In this document: one piece after another, positions 1 to 11,500 of the stretch
Numbering within the stretch: the stretch's first letter is position 1
How the letters are laid out: the number at the start of each line of letters is the position of its first letter
NCBI GenBank assembly: GCA_037783545.1
Contig: JBBELK010000821.1
Coordinates: forward strand, 558,001-622,000
Direction: 5' to 3'
Origin: Henricia sp. BOLD:AAB3569
Taxonomy: Eukaryota > Echinodermata > Asteroidea > Spinulosida > Echinasteridae
DNA: 64,000 bases
The notes under the pieces: generated by a model
Database searches by the model: none
Told to the model about the DNA's origin: nothing
Seen by the model: the letters and a program-made list of their open reading frames with translations, nothing else
Program-made: the position numbers and the translations under genes

Positions 1-99
1 GACACACTTCCTTTTGTTAATGTACAACTCCCCCCTAAAACCTGAAAGGAATTTCCTTAGATGTTTTGCACACAATTGACCCCCTTCGAACACTGCGAA

Positions 100-345
100 T
101 ACGCCATTTTGGGAGTCAAATAATGCTGAGTCATTGTGGAAGCGATGTGCGTGCGCGTTGTGTGTCTCTGGTGGGAGTAACGCGGTTTAATTCACCAATG
201 GGAGCCTTAGCATTGCGCGTTACGCACGCTATGGACACACACCACGCGCGCGCACATTGCTTCCAGAACGACGCGGCATTATTTGACTCCCAAAATGACG
301 TCATTGGCACGAGCTCAATAGGGGAACAATGGAAGGGGGGGGGGG
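100..345 (+). repeat. Foldback MITE-like repeat, copy A
   Basis: The ends form an inverted repeat: TTTTGGGAGTCAAATAATG at about 107 is matched by its reverse complement at about 277-296, and the GTGCGTGCGCG segment is also mirrored inside. The right side runs into a poly-G tract at 337-352. The same element in opposite orientation is at 63541-63785. The open frames over it are by-products of the palindrome. Confidence 0.75.
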
Positions 346-1589
346 GGGGGGTTGGGTGGTGGTAGTCGCTTGGTCTCATATCTTGCACCAAATGTTTCAC
401 TGGGAGGGTAGAATGTTATGCATAGCTGTTTGTGTCACAGATGAAAATCACTAAGTCTGAACTTCTGTACCCAATTTGCTGAAAGCATTGAATTTGATGC
501 TGTATTCACACACACTCTCTAGCATGTTAATTTAGCAAACTGCCGCTTTTCTTTTTTTTATAGTCATATATGTTGTATTATTGTTTGAAAACACGTCAAT
601 CATATGATATGAGATGCTAGGTAAGGTTTCTATCTCATAATATAGCTCAATTTTTGCTGAAATTACTTTTGTAGCTTGGCTGTACATTTGCAGAAATCTT
701 TGTGTGTTGCGATCTTGTGCCTTTTGGGGATATTTGAAGGCATTGGGCTAATCAGTAATTTAGCAATTTCAGATGGGACTTTTATGTTAAAATATGAACT
801 GTAATAGTAACTGAATTTGGGGTCCACTGTAAAGTCATATGTTAAAATATAATCAGATAACACAATAGGAAGATACTATCTACATTTTTTGATTTGTAAT
901 GATTATTATATACTTTGTAGTTGATATTATTTTCACTGTACTTGAAATTTATAATCTAAGATTTGGTTGATTTGTATTGTTTCTTGTATTGAACTCAGTG
1001 GTGGGTTTTTATACGGATTTGCACCTGTGTCCGAGTACGAGTTGAATTCTGAAATGGGTGAAATGATCCTGGGAGGTAAAATGTTTTAATTGGGAACTTA
1101 AAGCTAGATTCAGTAGTGTTTATGAATGCATTTTACTTAAAACCTTCAGTGCACTTAACTACACGTACATTACATGCAGATTAACAATTTGTCCTCGTCC
1201 ATTTAGAGTTTCAGCGGTTCAATAATATTGTTTATGTTGCATGTTTGTTTGCCAATACATGTATACTCTTTAGCGTGTGTTGTTCGTTGACGCAACTGAA
1301 GAAGGGTTAGTTAGTGCACTCAATTCAACCTCTTATTGGCTGGAGATATGCAGTCATTTACCTCAGTACTCAATGATTTAATTGCTAGTCTATAATAGCG
1401 TCTTCCTCGGGTCTAAAGCACCTTTTGGCAATCAAGATTTTTCTTCAAATCATTTCGTCTTCTCTCAAAATAAAAGAATTAACTTGAATTTGTTATCCAA
1501 AAAAGGTAACAGTCTGACGGACGACATACCTTCCTTTCTTAAACCTCTGTACAATATTTCTATGTACCTTGCCTAACAGGACAGACCAA

Positions 1590-1697
1590 GGGTCGATTTC
1601 ACAAAAATTAAGACGAGTTTAATGTGCCTAATTCCCATACCAACATCCCATAAGAGTGACCCTTCCTGAGACGCATCTTAGCACTTTGTGAAATTTA
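1590..1697. mobile_element. Small MITE, family 'TTTCACAAA', copy 1
   Basis: About 108 bp, beginning with GGTCGATTTCACAAAAATTA and ending with CTTTGTGAAATT. The ends are mutually inverted. The same layout occurs at 1751-1860 and 30868-30980, with a shared core (CCTAATTCCCA, then GACSCTTCCT, then AGACGCRTYTTRG). No coding capacity. Confidence 0.7.
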
Positions 1698-1750
1698 AAC
1701 CAAGTAACCGGTCTCACCGGTTAGTACAAATTATCAACTAACCACAGATC

Positions 1751-1860
1751 GGGATCAATTTCATAAAAGTTAAGATGAGTTCAATGCGTCCTAATTCCCA
1801 AACCAACGCCCCATAAGAGTGACCCTTCCTAAGACGCGTTTTGGTGCTTTGTGAAATCAC
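1751..1860. mobile_element. Small MITE, family 'TTTCACAAA', copy 2
   Basis: Direct-orientation relative of the element at 1590-1697. It starts GGGATCAATTTCATAAAAGT and ends CTTTGTGAAATC. The two lie 54 bp apart, so they may be a tandem duplication rather than two insertions. Confidence 0.7.
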
Positions 1861-2407
1861 CAAGTTATTGAGGAACTTTGAAGATGGTCTTAGAAAGGTA
1901 TGCTGTCAAACTATTTTGTACCCTTTGGAGTCTTAAGTTATCTACTTGGAACAAATTGGATTTTCTATAATTTGAGAAAAGATTAAGGCATTTGTATGAC
2001 AATATCTCAATCGCCAAAAAGGGCTCTAGACCTGACAAAGATCACATACCATAAGCTGCTAGTATAACAGTTATTGTACAAAGTTAATCAGGTTATGTAA
2101 GACCAATCATACAGAAATTGAATTATGCAAAATATAGATGCTAGACTAGAGATGGGAATTCATGCAGATTTTCTCAATTGTCCTCTTAAATCAGTCGTGT
2201 ATCTGAACAGATTTCAAAAAGGAAATTAACACTTGGCATATTTAATAATCTTGATGTATACTTGCACCATGAGTTTAATTATTTCTATGAACATTCTTGA
2301 GGATACATGTATTGAGTTTTTTAAATAGTGAACATGTTGTAGAACGTTTGCATTCCTGTGAGGAGGGCATTTATATTGGTGATAACCATCGGTTTCTTTT
2401 GTAACTT

Positions 2408-2714
2408 CGGGTACGTTCAGACACAGTACTAAAAGTGGACTAACTTCGGTCTATCTCGGTTGTCTGAACAGTCTACGTAGACCGCTTTTAGCCCTAAATA
2501 CGGTCTACCTGAAGTTAGACCCTCTAGGACCGTGTTTGGACAGTTGAACATCTGGTCTAAGTCGCCGCCGTGATCCAACTTATTCAAGCACGCAAGGTGT
2601 ACGGCATGTATTCTTGGTGTTCATAGCGGAAGTCCGGATGCAGCTGCGTGACCTGAGATAGACCGTTTTCGGTCAGGAAAAGTCCCCCCGCAGTCCCATG
2701 TCTGAACATAGCCT
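2408..2714. mobile_element. MITE with TACGTTCAGACA termini
   Basis: A stretch of about 307 bp begins GGTACGTTCAGACACAGTAC and ends with the imperfect inverse (GTCCCATGTCTGAACATAGC). Internal subrepeats of the type 'GGTCTA..TCGG' are also partly palindromic. No open frame. Probably a non-autonomous DNA transposon remnant of unknown superfamily. Confidence 0.6.
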
Positions 2715-3540
2715 TCATGTAAATTTGTAACCTTGTTTGTTGCACAGACTGGACTGAGTTATCGTGAAATATTTCTTACATAATCACTGCTGGTCAATTT
2801 TGAGCAAGAATTGATTGGCAAAAAAAAAGCAAACGTATCATAAATCAAGTTTTAATACTATTGACCGTTTTATTATCAATATTGAGCATAGCAGACAAGG
2901 CACATGGCCATTTGTACACAGTTATGTTTTTATTTGGCACATTTATAAAAGATTATGAATTTTCCCAAAAAAACTTATCTTAGGGATTATATTAAAGGTA
3001 CATTCTTTATGAAATTTTTGCACCTTAAAATCATTGCTTGAATTTGTAACATGACCACTGTTGAATAAATTAAGTTGCTATAAATGTAAAAAGGTGCCCA
3101 TTACTTCACAGCAACCATGTACATAATTCCTGCGCAAATACAAACGACCACAAAGTTCTGTGAACGCTTTGTGTAATTAAGCCGACAGTCATGCACGCTG
3201 GATGAATATGCCACAATGTGCAAGACTGACGATGACACTGGAGTTTTAAGTATCGGAAGAACATCAAAATATGACCACATTTGGAGAGACGGATCATCGG
3301 GCCAAGTAGAGTGACAGACGTCATGGTTGTGGAGCACGCACTTTATTACATTACTGTTTATGTGCACGCGTGGGTTTTTGGGCCTACAATAATGATCCTG
3401 TACCATAAGCCCAATTTTCTAATTTTTCTTTAACACTCTTAACAAAGTCTACCATTTTTTCTGGCTCTTTCAAGCTCCTAACTATACTTTATCTTTTAAA
3501 ACAAAGTAACGAGTATTGCACAAAGTCTGTCACAAAATAA

Positions 3541-3605
3541 TGGGAATCGAACCAGGGACATTCATAACAGAAGCCTGTCACTCTAACCACTACAAGCGAT
3601 CTTGC
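3541..3605 (-). repeat. tRNA-like SINE head or tRNA pseudogene
   Basis: Read on the minus strand, the segment has an A-box-like TAGTGGTTAGAGTGACAGG and, about 30 bases later, a B box GGTTCGATTCCC. The acceptor stem does not close convincingly and unrelated sequence follows. I read it as the polymerase III promoter head of a SINE or a decayed tRNA, not a working tRNA gene. Confidence 0.5.
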
Positions 3606-4814
3606 TGCAAGCTCATCACTTTTTAATGAATTCAATCGTACTCCCTCCCCCTAATCCTTTACCCCTACCCTAGTCTCTTCTCAAGACGTTCAATTAAAAT
3701 CTCATATGGTCTGTAATAACAAGGAATAATGGTCCAGCACTATAATTGTAGGCCAGAATCTCATACATGCCGTTTGTGTATGATGTCTGTCGCTGTACCT
3801 GGCCTAATATTTCATCTCCCGCTCATAGGTTTGCACCAAGCTTAAACAATCTTGAGGCTCCTCCGAATAGGAATATATGATGGAAGATTAAAATGTTACA
3901 TGAAACAATGCATCTAAAGCATGCACATGTCTTGTGGTACCAAGATTTGATAAAATAATGCAACACTTAAAATGCTATACATGTATATTGTATCGTGTTG
4001 CTGTAGTAATCGTACAAAAATAAGCATCAATGTGGATAAATATTGGAAGGCGATTTAGTTTTTAAAAGTGGTGTACGACTTGGAAGATTGTAACAATGTG
4101 AAGTCGCTTGAATGAATCTCCAGTTTTATTTTATTGTACTGGATTATCCCATACTTTGGTTTAGAAAAGCAGTATCCAAATTTGTACTTCAAGAACATTA
4201 CAAGAACATGTGAAAAATCAAAGGGTGTGACAACATCACAATAAGTAGTTCTACAAGGTTCTTTACAGATTAGTCATAGTCATCAGTGAAAAGAACAAAA
4301 TTTACCCTCTTAAAGATAGTATACATGATTGGTAAACTGTTGCAAATAGTTTTATCCTCCTGTGTGATTGAAGATATGCATGATTAAAACCAGCTCCGTA
4401 CTTCGTCTAACTTTTGAGAAAACAGTCAAAAAAGGGTTTGCAGTCATTTCGCCCCAAAACATTTCGCCCTGTGCACCAAGACGAAAACTAATTGTTTTAC
4501 TCATTTCTCAAAGACTATAGCACTTTAGACAAAACCATTTCAGGGGAAGTTTTCTACGGTCATCATGTATATATTGTGTAAGTAAGGTGTAAATCTGTGA
4601 ACATTTCTGATTTTCGAGATACCAATCATGTATACTGCCTTTATATTGTTTTCCCTCACCAAAAGGCTTTCCGCTGACATACAGTACTTCATGTACACGT
4701 CTACATTCCGAGTACATCTGGTATGCATTCCATTCACACAAATGTACATTGCCAACATTCGCCACTGGTTACAGTACTTTTGTGCACGCCTCTATAGAAA
4801 GCCGAGTACCCAGT

Positions 4815-4917
4815 GGTGGATCCAGCCTCATTAAAATACAAGAATACAATGGATTTCAGGGGGTCCGTCCCCCTGAATTCCATTGTATTCCTGTATTTTA
4901 ATGAGGCTGGATCCACC
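4815..4917. repeat. 103-bp near-perfect palindrome
   Basis: The left arm starts GGTGGATCCAGCCTCATTAA and the right arm ends with its inverse (TTAATGAGGCTGGATCCACC). The arms are about 49 bp with only a couple of mismatches, around a tiny GTCCGTCC-like centre. Transcribed, it would fold into one long hairpin. It may be a foldback MITE or a head-to-head pair of a short repeat. Confidence 0.85.
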
Positions 4918-5573
4918 TCTGGTACCTGTTGTTGGCAAACGTTGCAAATGTTCACGTATTTGGAACACAGCCTAATAGTTTTTGGCAACTACATTAAAAA
5001 AAGGTATTGCTGTTAACAATGGCAAAATAAGTACAAGCCGGCTCACATAAGTAGCACATTATTACAAAATGGCACAGTATCTACACACCTACATTTTTAT
5101 ATACTTATAAAACTGGGTACAAAATCTGGACGAATTCCTCCATAGACACGATAAAGTACTTCACTTGTGACCTGCATGGGTAGCGTGCAAAAAGCCAAGT
5201 TATTCCGTGTAAACATCTAGACTCGATTTTAACTTGCGTATTAAAAATACATCATGTATGTATTCATTGGTATTTCTGCCTTTTTGTAAAACCAAATCCT
5301 GCTGCTTTTAATAAGCTGCACAAAATGGTTGGTATTCCTCCCCCTAAAAAGGAGGTGCTCTGCAGTTGTCACTGTGCAAGCTTTTTAGGTTTTCTAACAA
5401 TGAGTTATATTATGAATGTTGCCAAAGACTTCCTTACATTTCAATGTGTTGTGGGGAGCTTATTTCCCCCCTCCCCCCAAACATGTTATTTCAAGTGACA
5501 AAGTATTCTTTAAAGGTAATTGAGTGCAAATTGGCAAATTCATGGAGTTCCTAAGAGGCAATTATTTACATAT

Positions 5574-8500
5574 TCACAGATGTTCATCCATAACCTCCAT
5601 CTCGTCTTGAGGAATTTCCTGCCCTTCCATTTTAGTATCCATTCCTTCCGTCTCGTCATGATCCTTTAAAGTTTTCTCTTTAGTTGCCGTGTCCGATTCT
5701 GCTTCATTTGTTTTATCTGCATCAGGCTGCTTGTCCTCCTGCTTGTCTGTAGCCATCTTGACGTCGCTGTTATCTGTGCCTGTGTCTTCTTTCTTAGAGA
5801 CTTTGCTGCTTTCTTGGGCTCTGTCTTGAGCTTGGCATGGTTTCCCGTCGTCTTCTGACTGCCACATCTTTTCTTCTTCTGCTTCAGCTTCCTTCGCCAG
5901 TCTCAAAGCCTCGTCCTTTGCCCTCTGTTCTGCGGCTTCTTTCTCCAATCTCTGTTCTTCTTTCCTTCGATCCTCTTCATCTCGTAATTCCTGTTCTTCT
6001 TCGTCTCGCCTCCTCTGCTCCGCCGCATCCACCTCCCCTTTAGCCTTTTCTTCTTCTTCTTGCTTCCTTTGAGCTTCTTCCATTTCCCTTTTGAATCTTG
6101 CCGCCTCTTCTTTTGTCATATTTTCCCTTTCTTCATCCTCCTTCACCTTTTTCTGAAGTTCTTCAGCTAGATTGAGATGTTCCAGCGTGTCTGTAAGACA
6201 TTGGAGGCCGTTCTGTACCTCCAGAGCTGGCCGACCGAGACTCGGTGAATCCTCGTGAGTGCCTTGGAACAAGACGCGCAACGCTTCGGCCTTGTTGACA
6301 ATCGTTCCGGATGCATCTTCAATTCTCTGTAAGGTGCGCAGGAGAGTACTTAGCGACATTCTGTCTTCAGGAGCTACTCCCATGGCCTTAGCACCTAATT
6401 CTGGTTCGGGCGACTGCGGTGTCTTGGCTCCAACTGACTTCTGACGACTTAGAGCTGATGAAACTTTCAAAGTAATGCCCTTGAAGAATGCTTTAGCTGC
6501 ACTAGCCTTTGATTCTTCTGGTGATTTTACTGGAGAGGTGCCAGTCGTTATGTTGGGTCGCGATTTCTTGGCTGAACTGGCAGCATCCATGGTTGTGACC
6601 CCGCTCTGGTAAAACGACAAATTTAATTACACAAAATATGAGTAAAAATTATTACTACAGAGGTTTAGATGCATGTAAAACATGAATGTGAATGCAAATT
6701 GTGTTGAACATTTGGTCTTTACTTTGCAAAAATTTTAGAACATATGAAAAATTAATCCACAAATGTGACTTTCATGGCAAGATAATTTTTGCCGTGACCT
6801 GGGTTCCCGAGACCTCCCGAGGATATGACCAGTGCAAGCCGTTTCGTGATCATGTTCGCATTTTACGTGCATCTAAACATCCCTATTAACAACCCCACTA
6901 AACCTGTATTTTTGTGGTAAACTTTGGGCAGGGTTTTCCTAAACGTTTTTGGTCACCAGAGAGCTGGACTCTTGACTAGTTTACAGTACAAAATGAAGCC
7001 ACTTTCTATTCATAGTATCCTTTGAAGCATGTTTCTATGGCCTAAACGTTGCAATATAATTCCTCGCGTTTCCTTTACATATAGACCGAAGGTCACAGCA
7101 TTACATATTAAATCCAAAACACCAGGGAAATCCCCATGTATTCACATTTCCATGCATGTCTGCACAAACAGCCCCATTAATGATATCAATTTGATTTGCC
7201 GAGCGGACTGAGGAAATGTTATTCAACATTAATTACTAACATTAGGCAGGCAGACTAGATCTGGGGTCGAATATAATACAGCACAGTTGCAACAAACGTG
7301 AAGCAGACACTGAAATGCCAACAGGCAAATGATAAAGTAGACAACAAGGAAATGAAGTATTCTATGTCGTTTGCATTGTGCTACTTATTTTGTAGACTTA
7401 GAGAAGAGATAAAAGGTTGAGATGGAAATCTTTGTGAATGCACCATTATGAAATGAACTCACAGAACACAAAATGGGCTGCTTTTCAGTGGAAAAACCAT
7501 TAGATTTACTACATGTATTTACAAAACCATTAAGCAAAATTTACAGTAATTCAACAATTCAACAAGAAAAAAAATTTGAATGTCGACAATTGCCAAAATA
7601 CCGGTAGATGTATATATGCTAGTTGCATGTCTGTGTTAAGAGTTTCAAACAGTCAATAGACCATATCGAATAGCTGCCATCTTGTAGGCCAACTTTTGTT
7701 GTTTAAATTTATCAACAATGTAAGCACAAAATGCCCAATCATGCATGTCCTCAAAGAACAAAGAAACTGCCCTACAAGATGGCAGCTATTCGATACGGTC
7801 TATACATTGCAAATCTGTTTTTAAACGATATCAAGACAGTGCAAACCACTCGCAAACAAGTCACACGTTGATATTTATTGTAACATGAATAACAGAGGAC
7901 CAAGTTTGGCAAAGACAGTCAAACATTGTTATAACAAAGTATTTGGGATTTTGCAAATTACCCTTTGATAGCAGTAATCTTTATCAGTCTTAAAAACAAA
8001 GAATTGGAATCTAAACTTTTATTGACTGTATCAAATAGCCGACACTTATTGGGCAATTTTTGTGGTTTAGACTGTTGTGTAAGCACAAAATGTGCAACCA
8101 TGCATGTCCTCAAGGAAGAAAGAAACTGCCCTACAAGATGGCAGCTATTCGATATGGTCTATTATTATATAAAATGAAGCTTTTGCGGATACCGTGCATT
8201 TCTGTTACTGTGCAGCACAGAGCCCCAATCTGATGCGCGTGCACGCAGTGAATGGATTGCGTGTGTGCTACGCGCGCAAGAGTACAGTAACAATCTTTCA
8301 AAACAAAGCTTCATCTTATGTAACAATAATAATATTGGATGTCTTTTCGGGTGATATGAGAATATACCGCACTCGTTATGAAAATACCGATGACTCGTGC
8401 GGTATATTCTCATATCTCTTTCACAGCCATCCAATATTATATAAATAACCATTACTTTGTATTATACAGTGTTTTTGTTATCAGTACTCGACGGTTTAAA

Positions 8501-11500
8501 TCGTTTGTTTGGTGTTACCTCTGAATCCTCTGACCACACATCTCCATTGCCTTCTGCACTATCCTGGTAGCATGCAAATGTTAGTAGAGGAAATAAAGGG
8601 AAAATATTATATTAGTTATCTAACATAGTCATGCCACATTTGTAACGGTTACGCAAGCTTCATAACACTAGTACTAGTAGACACTGTACTCGTGTACTAA
8701 AACATTGTTATAACATGAACCTTGTATTATCAGGAATGAAAACAATGAACAAGGCATTCTATTATTCGAGTCTGACTGTACACACTGCACTCGATCTTGT
8801 GTTAAAACATGCCAATGAGGGACTTGTGCCAATGAGGGACTTGTGCCAATGAGAAATTGATTTAACTTGGGTGGGGGAGACTGAATGTTAATTAGGGTTT
8901 ATTCTGCCCTTACCCAACGTAATTATTAACACTGTATACTCAGTGCTTTCCCAACACACTATGAAAAACTTCATAGCGTGCTCGGGTGGGACTCGAACCC
9001 ACGACCTCCTGCAAACAAGGCAGACGTCTTGCAAACTACCTCCTGCAAACAGGAGGTCGTGGGTTCGAGTCCTACCCGAGCACGCTATGACGTTTTTCAC
9101 AGTGTCTTGGGAAAGCACCGAGTATACAGTGTTAACAATTACGTCAGGTAAGGGCAAAATAAACACTAATTAACTCTAGTTTTTATGGTTAATATTTATC
9201 AAAATATATGAGTTTCAAGGAAATTCAACTTGGGGCAAAAATGAAAGATCACTCGGTCCAAGTTAGGCTTTCTGGGGATCACACACACTCGGGAAACGTA
9301 ACTTATTTGTTAATAACTGGAAATGACAAACAAACTGAAGCCTAAAATTGTTGTTACAGCGTGTGTAAAACATGAACTCGGAAATCTTACCATTCGAGGG
9401 CGCTTGCTGGGTGCTCGCCGGCCTTTATTTTTAGGGCGTGTCTTACTGAGATGTTTAAGGGTGGGTGATTGAACCTTGATCTCATCAAGCTGGAAAGGAA
9501 TGCATAAACGTGTTAAAATTTAATAGAATGTTTTGAATTAGTTAATGCCAAATCTTGAGGCATACTAGTAGGTTAAATAACAGAAACACGGACATGCTAC
9601 ACTCTGATTTCACAAAAAGACAACGTAACCAGACAACACCTAGTGTTGTGGCATTTTGCAATTGTAGACACAAACACATCCATCCAGAAGGCCCCACCCA
9701 TATAGAAATGTGTCTAGGAACTTCAAAGTGAGCACAATAATTATATTGTTTGGATCATCCAAAGACCACATGGATCACCATTGTCCTTCAAAACGATTAG
9801 TTGGTGGAAATTTCAAGGGTGGGGCTTAAACGCTTCTGGATCAGTCTTGTATTACTATTATTTATGCGGCCATCATATAACACCAATACAGGCACATGAG
9901 AGTAGAATAAAAATGTAAAATATTACAGAACAGGGCGAACAAAGTCTGTTAAGAAAGTTCCTTGGAGTTTCACCCATAATCAATCCTAGGTACATGTATC
10001 CCATACAAGAAGTCGATTCACATTAAAGTTAATGAATGATATTGCCTGAGATTGCACTGTTCAGTTGACTAACGAATTGTAAGTTACAAAGAGTTTTGAC
10101 GGTTTATTTTTGCTTCTGGTTCACCCATAGTCAATTCTAGGTACCCCCCTCCTCCTCCTCCCTCCGATACAAGAAGTCCACTCACATTAAAGTTGATGAC
10201 AATGATATTGCCTGAGATTGCACTGTTAAGTTGATTGATCCACTTCTCCTGTTGGTTGATGTCTTCACAAGATAACATCCACTGTCAAACACATCCAAAG
10301 AAAACGAAAAACAAATTGAAATTTTTCCTGTGTCACATGTCATGTATTTACAGTCAAACTTTGTTTGGTCATCACCAATACGTGCAGTTGAAGCTGTACT
10401 ATCTTGACATCTCCGGTGGGAAGCCACCTTTGATGCATCGCCGTAATTAATACCAGACTAGGATTGGATGAACAGGCTTCCGAGCCACAGTGATCTCCAC
10501 TTTTGTTAATCCTAGCCATCTTAGTTTGGATTGTCTTTGTCGTTTTTGACCCATCGCGCAACACACCACACTCCTCTCACCACCCCCCTCCCCTTTTTGT
10601 TTGTTTTTACCTGTTCATAAGTTGAGTCATTTGGTACCAGTGTAAATCCTGGTTTCTTGCGACCTTTCCTGTCCACAATTGAAGTGCATTCCTTGTATTT
10701 GCTGAGGTACACAGTGTGACTTTCATTCTCACCCTTGCCATTTTCGTCCTTAAAAGAAGAAAAAACAATTTGAAAAGTTGTCTAAAAAGGTCTAATAAAG
10801 TTGTCTAATGGCCATTCCATACAAAATGACTATTCTATATAGTCGAGAAAAAAAATAGAATATTTCAATTTAAAACTTTCTATTTTAAAAATCATGTCTG
10901 AGGGAAAAGAATTACGAATTGAACCACCATAACTATAGGGAAATTAATTATGTGAATACTGGGCTTAAGAAAGCAAATTTATTCTAACTGTTTAGTTAAG
11001 GCCATTTCAGTTTAAAGGGCCCTGAAATGGTATTTTTATCACTGAAAGTTGTGCTATGCAACTACTCCATTCATTTACAGACATAAAAACCCTACTTGGA
11101 AGTTGTTTTAGGAGTTAAAATCAAGGTTTTAGATTTTTATGCTAATGCAATTTTACATATTCATGAGCAAAGTCGTGATGTCACATTAGGTAAACACAGG
11201 AAAATCTCATTCAACTGTGCACAAAAGATTTCAGTATTTTCTCCAACTTGCTGAAACTTTTGTAACCCATGATTATTTTGCATTTCAGCCCTTTAATGTT
11301 TGACCATGTTTCTTCCTCCATGCTACTACTAGCTAGCTCATAAGTTCACCAGTCAGTTGATTTATATAGGGATACCAAATTGAAACAGTTGGGCTTATCG
11401 TTAACTTGTGGCAAATGTGCAATGTACATAAAAGTACACGCATAATAATACACTGTATTGTAGTCTTCATTACACAATCTAGCAAAGATCACCAATATTG

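Larger units (their letters stand above)
1..5573. other. Gene-poor flank with repeats
   Basis: I recognise no protein-coding exon here. The open frames are short and none resembles a known family, including a 101-codon minus-strand frame at 3101-3406. The stretch holds a foldback repeat near 100-345, three MITE-like elements (1590-1697, 1751-1860, 2408-2714), a tRNA-like SINE remnant (3541-3605) and a 103-bp palindrome (4815-4917). Part of it may be the 3' UTR of the PLEKHO-like gene, whose stop codon is at 5574. Several minus-strand AATAAA candidates exist (for example around 2866 and 4127) but none can be chosen from sequence alone. Confidence 0.6.

Noticed and set aside
3101..3406. 101-codon minus-strand frame
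   Set aside because: No similarity I recognise, no splice partners and no conserved motif; chance length in AT-rich sequence.
3541..3605. Functional tRNA gene
   Set aside because: A and B boxes are present but the cloverleaf stems do not pair by eye.
8975..9095. tRNA gene pair
   Set aside because: B boxes are good but the head-to-head copies lack closing acceptor stems and continue into a shared SINE body and tail.
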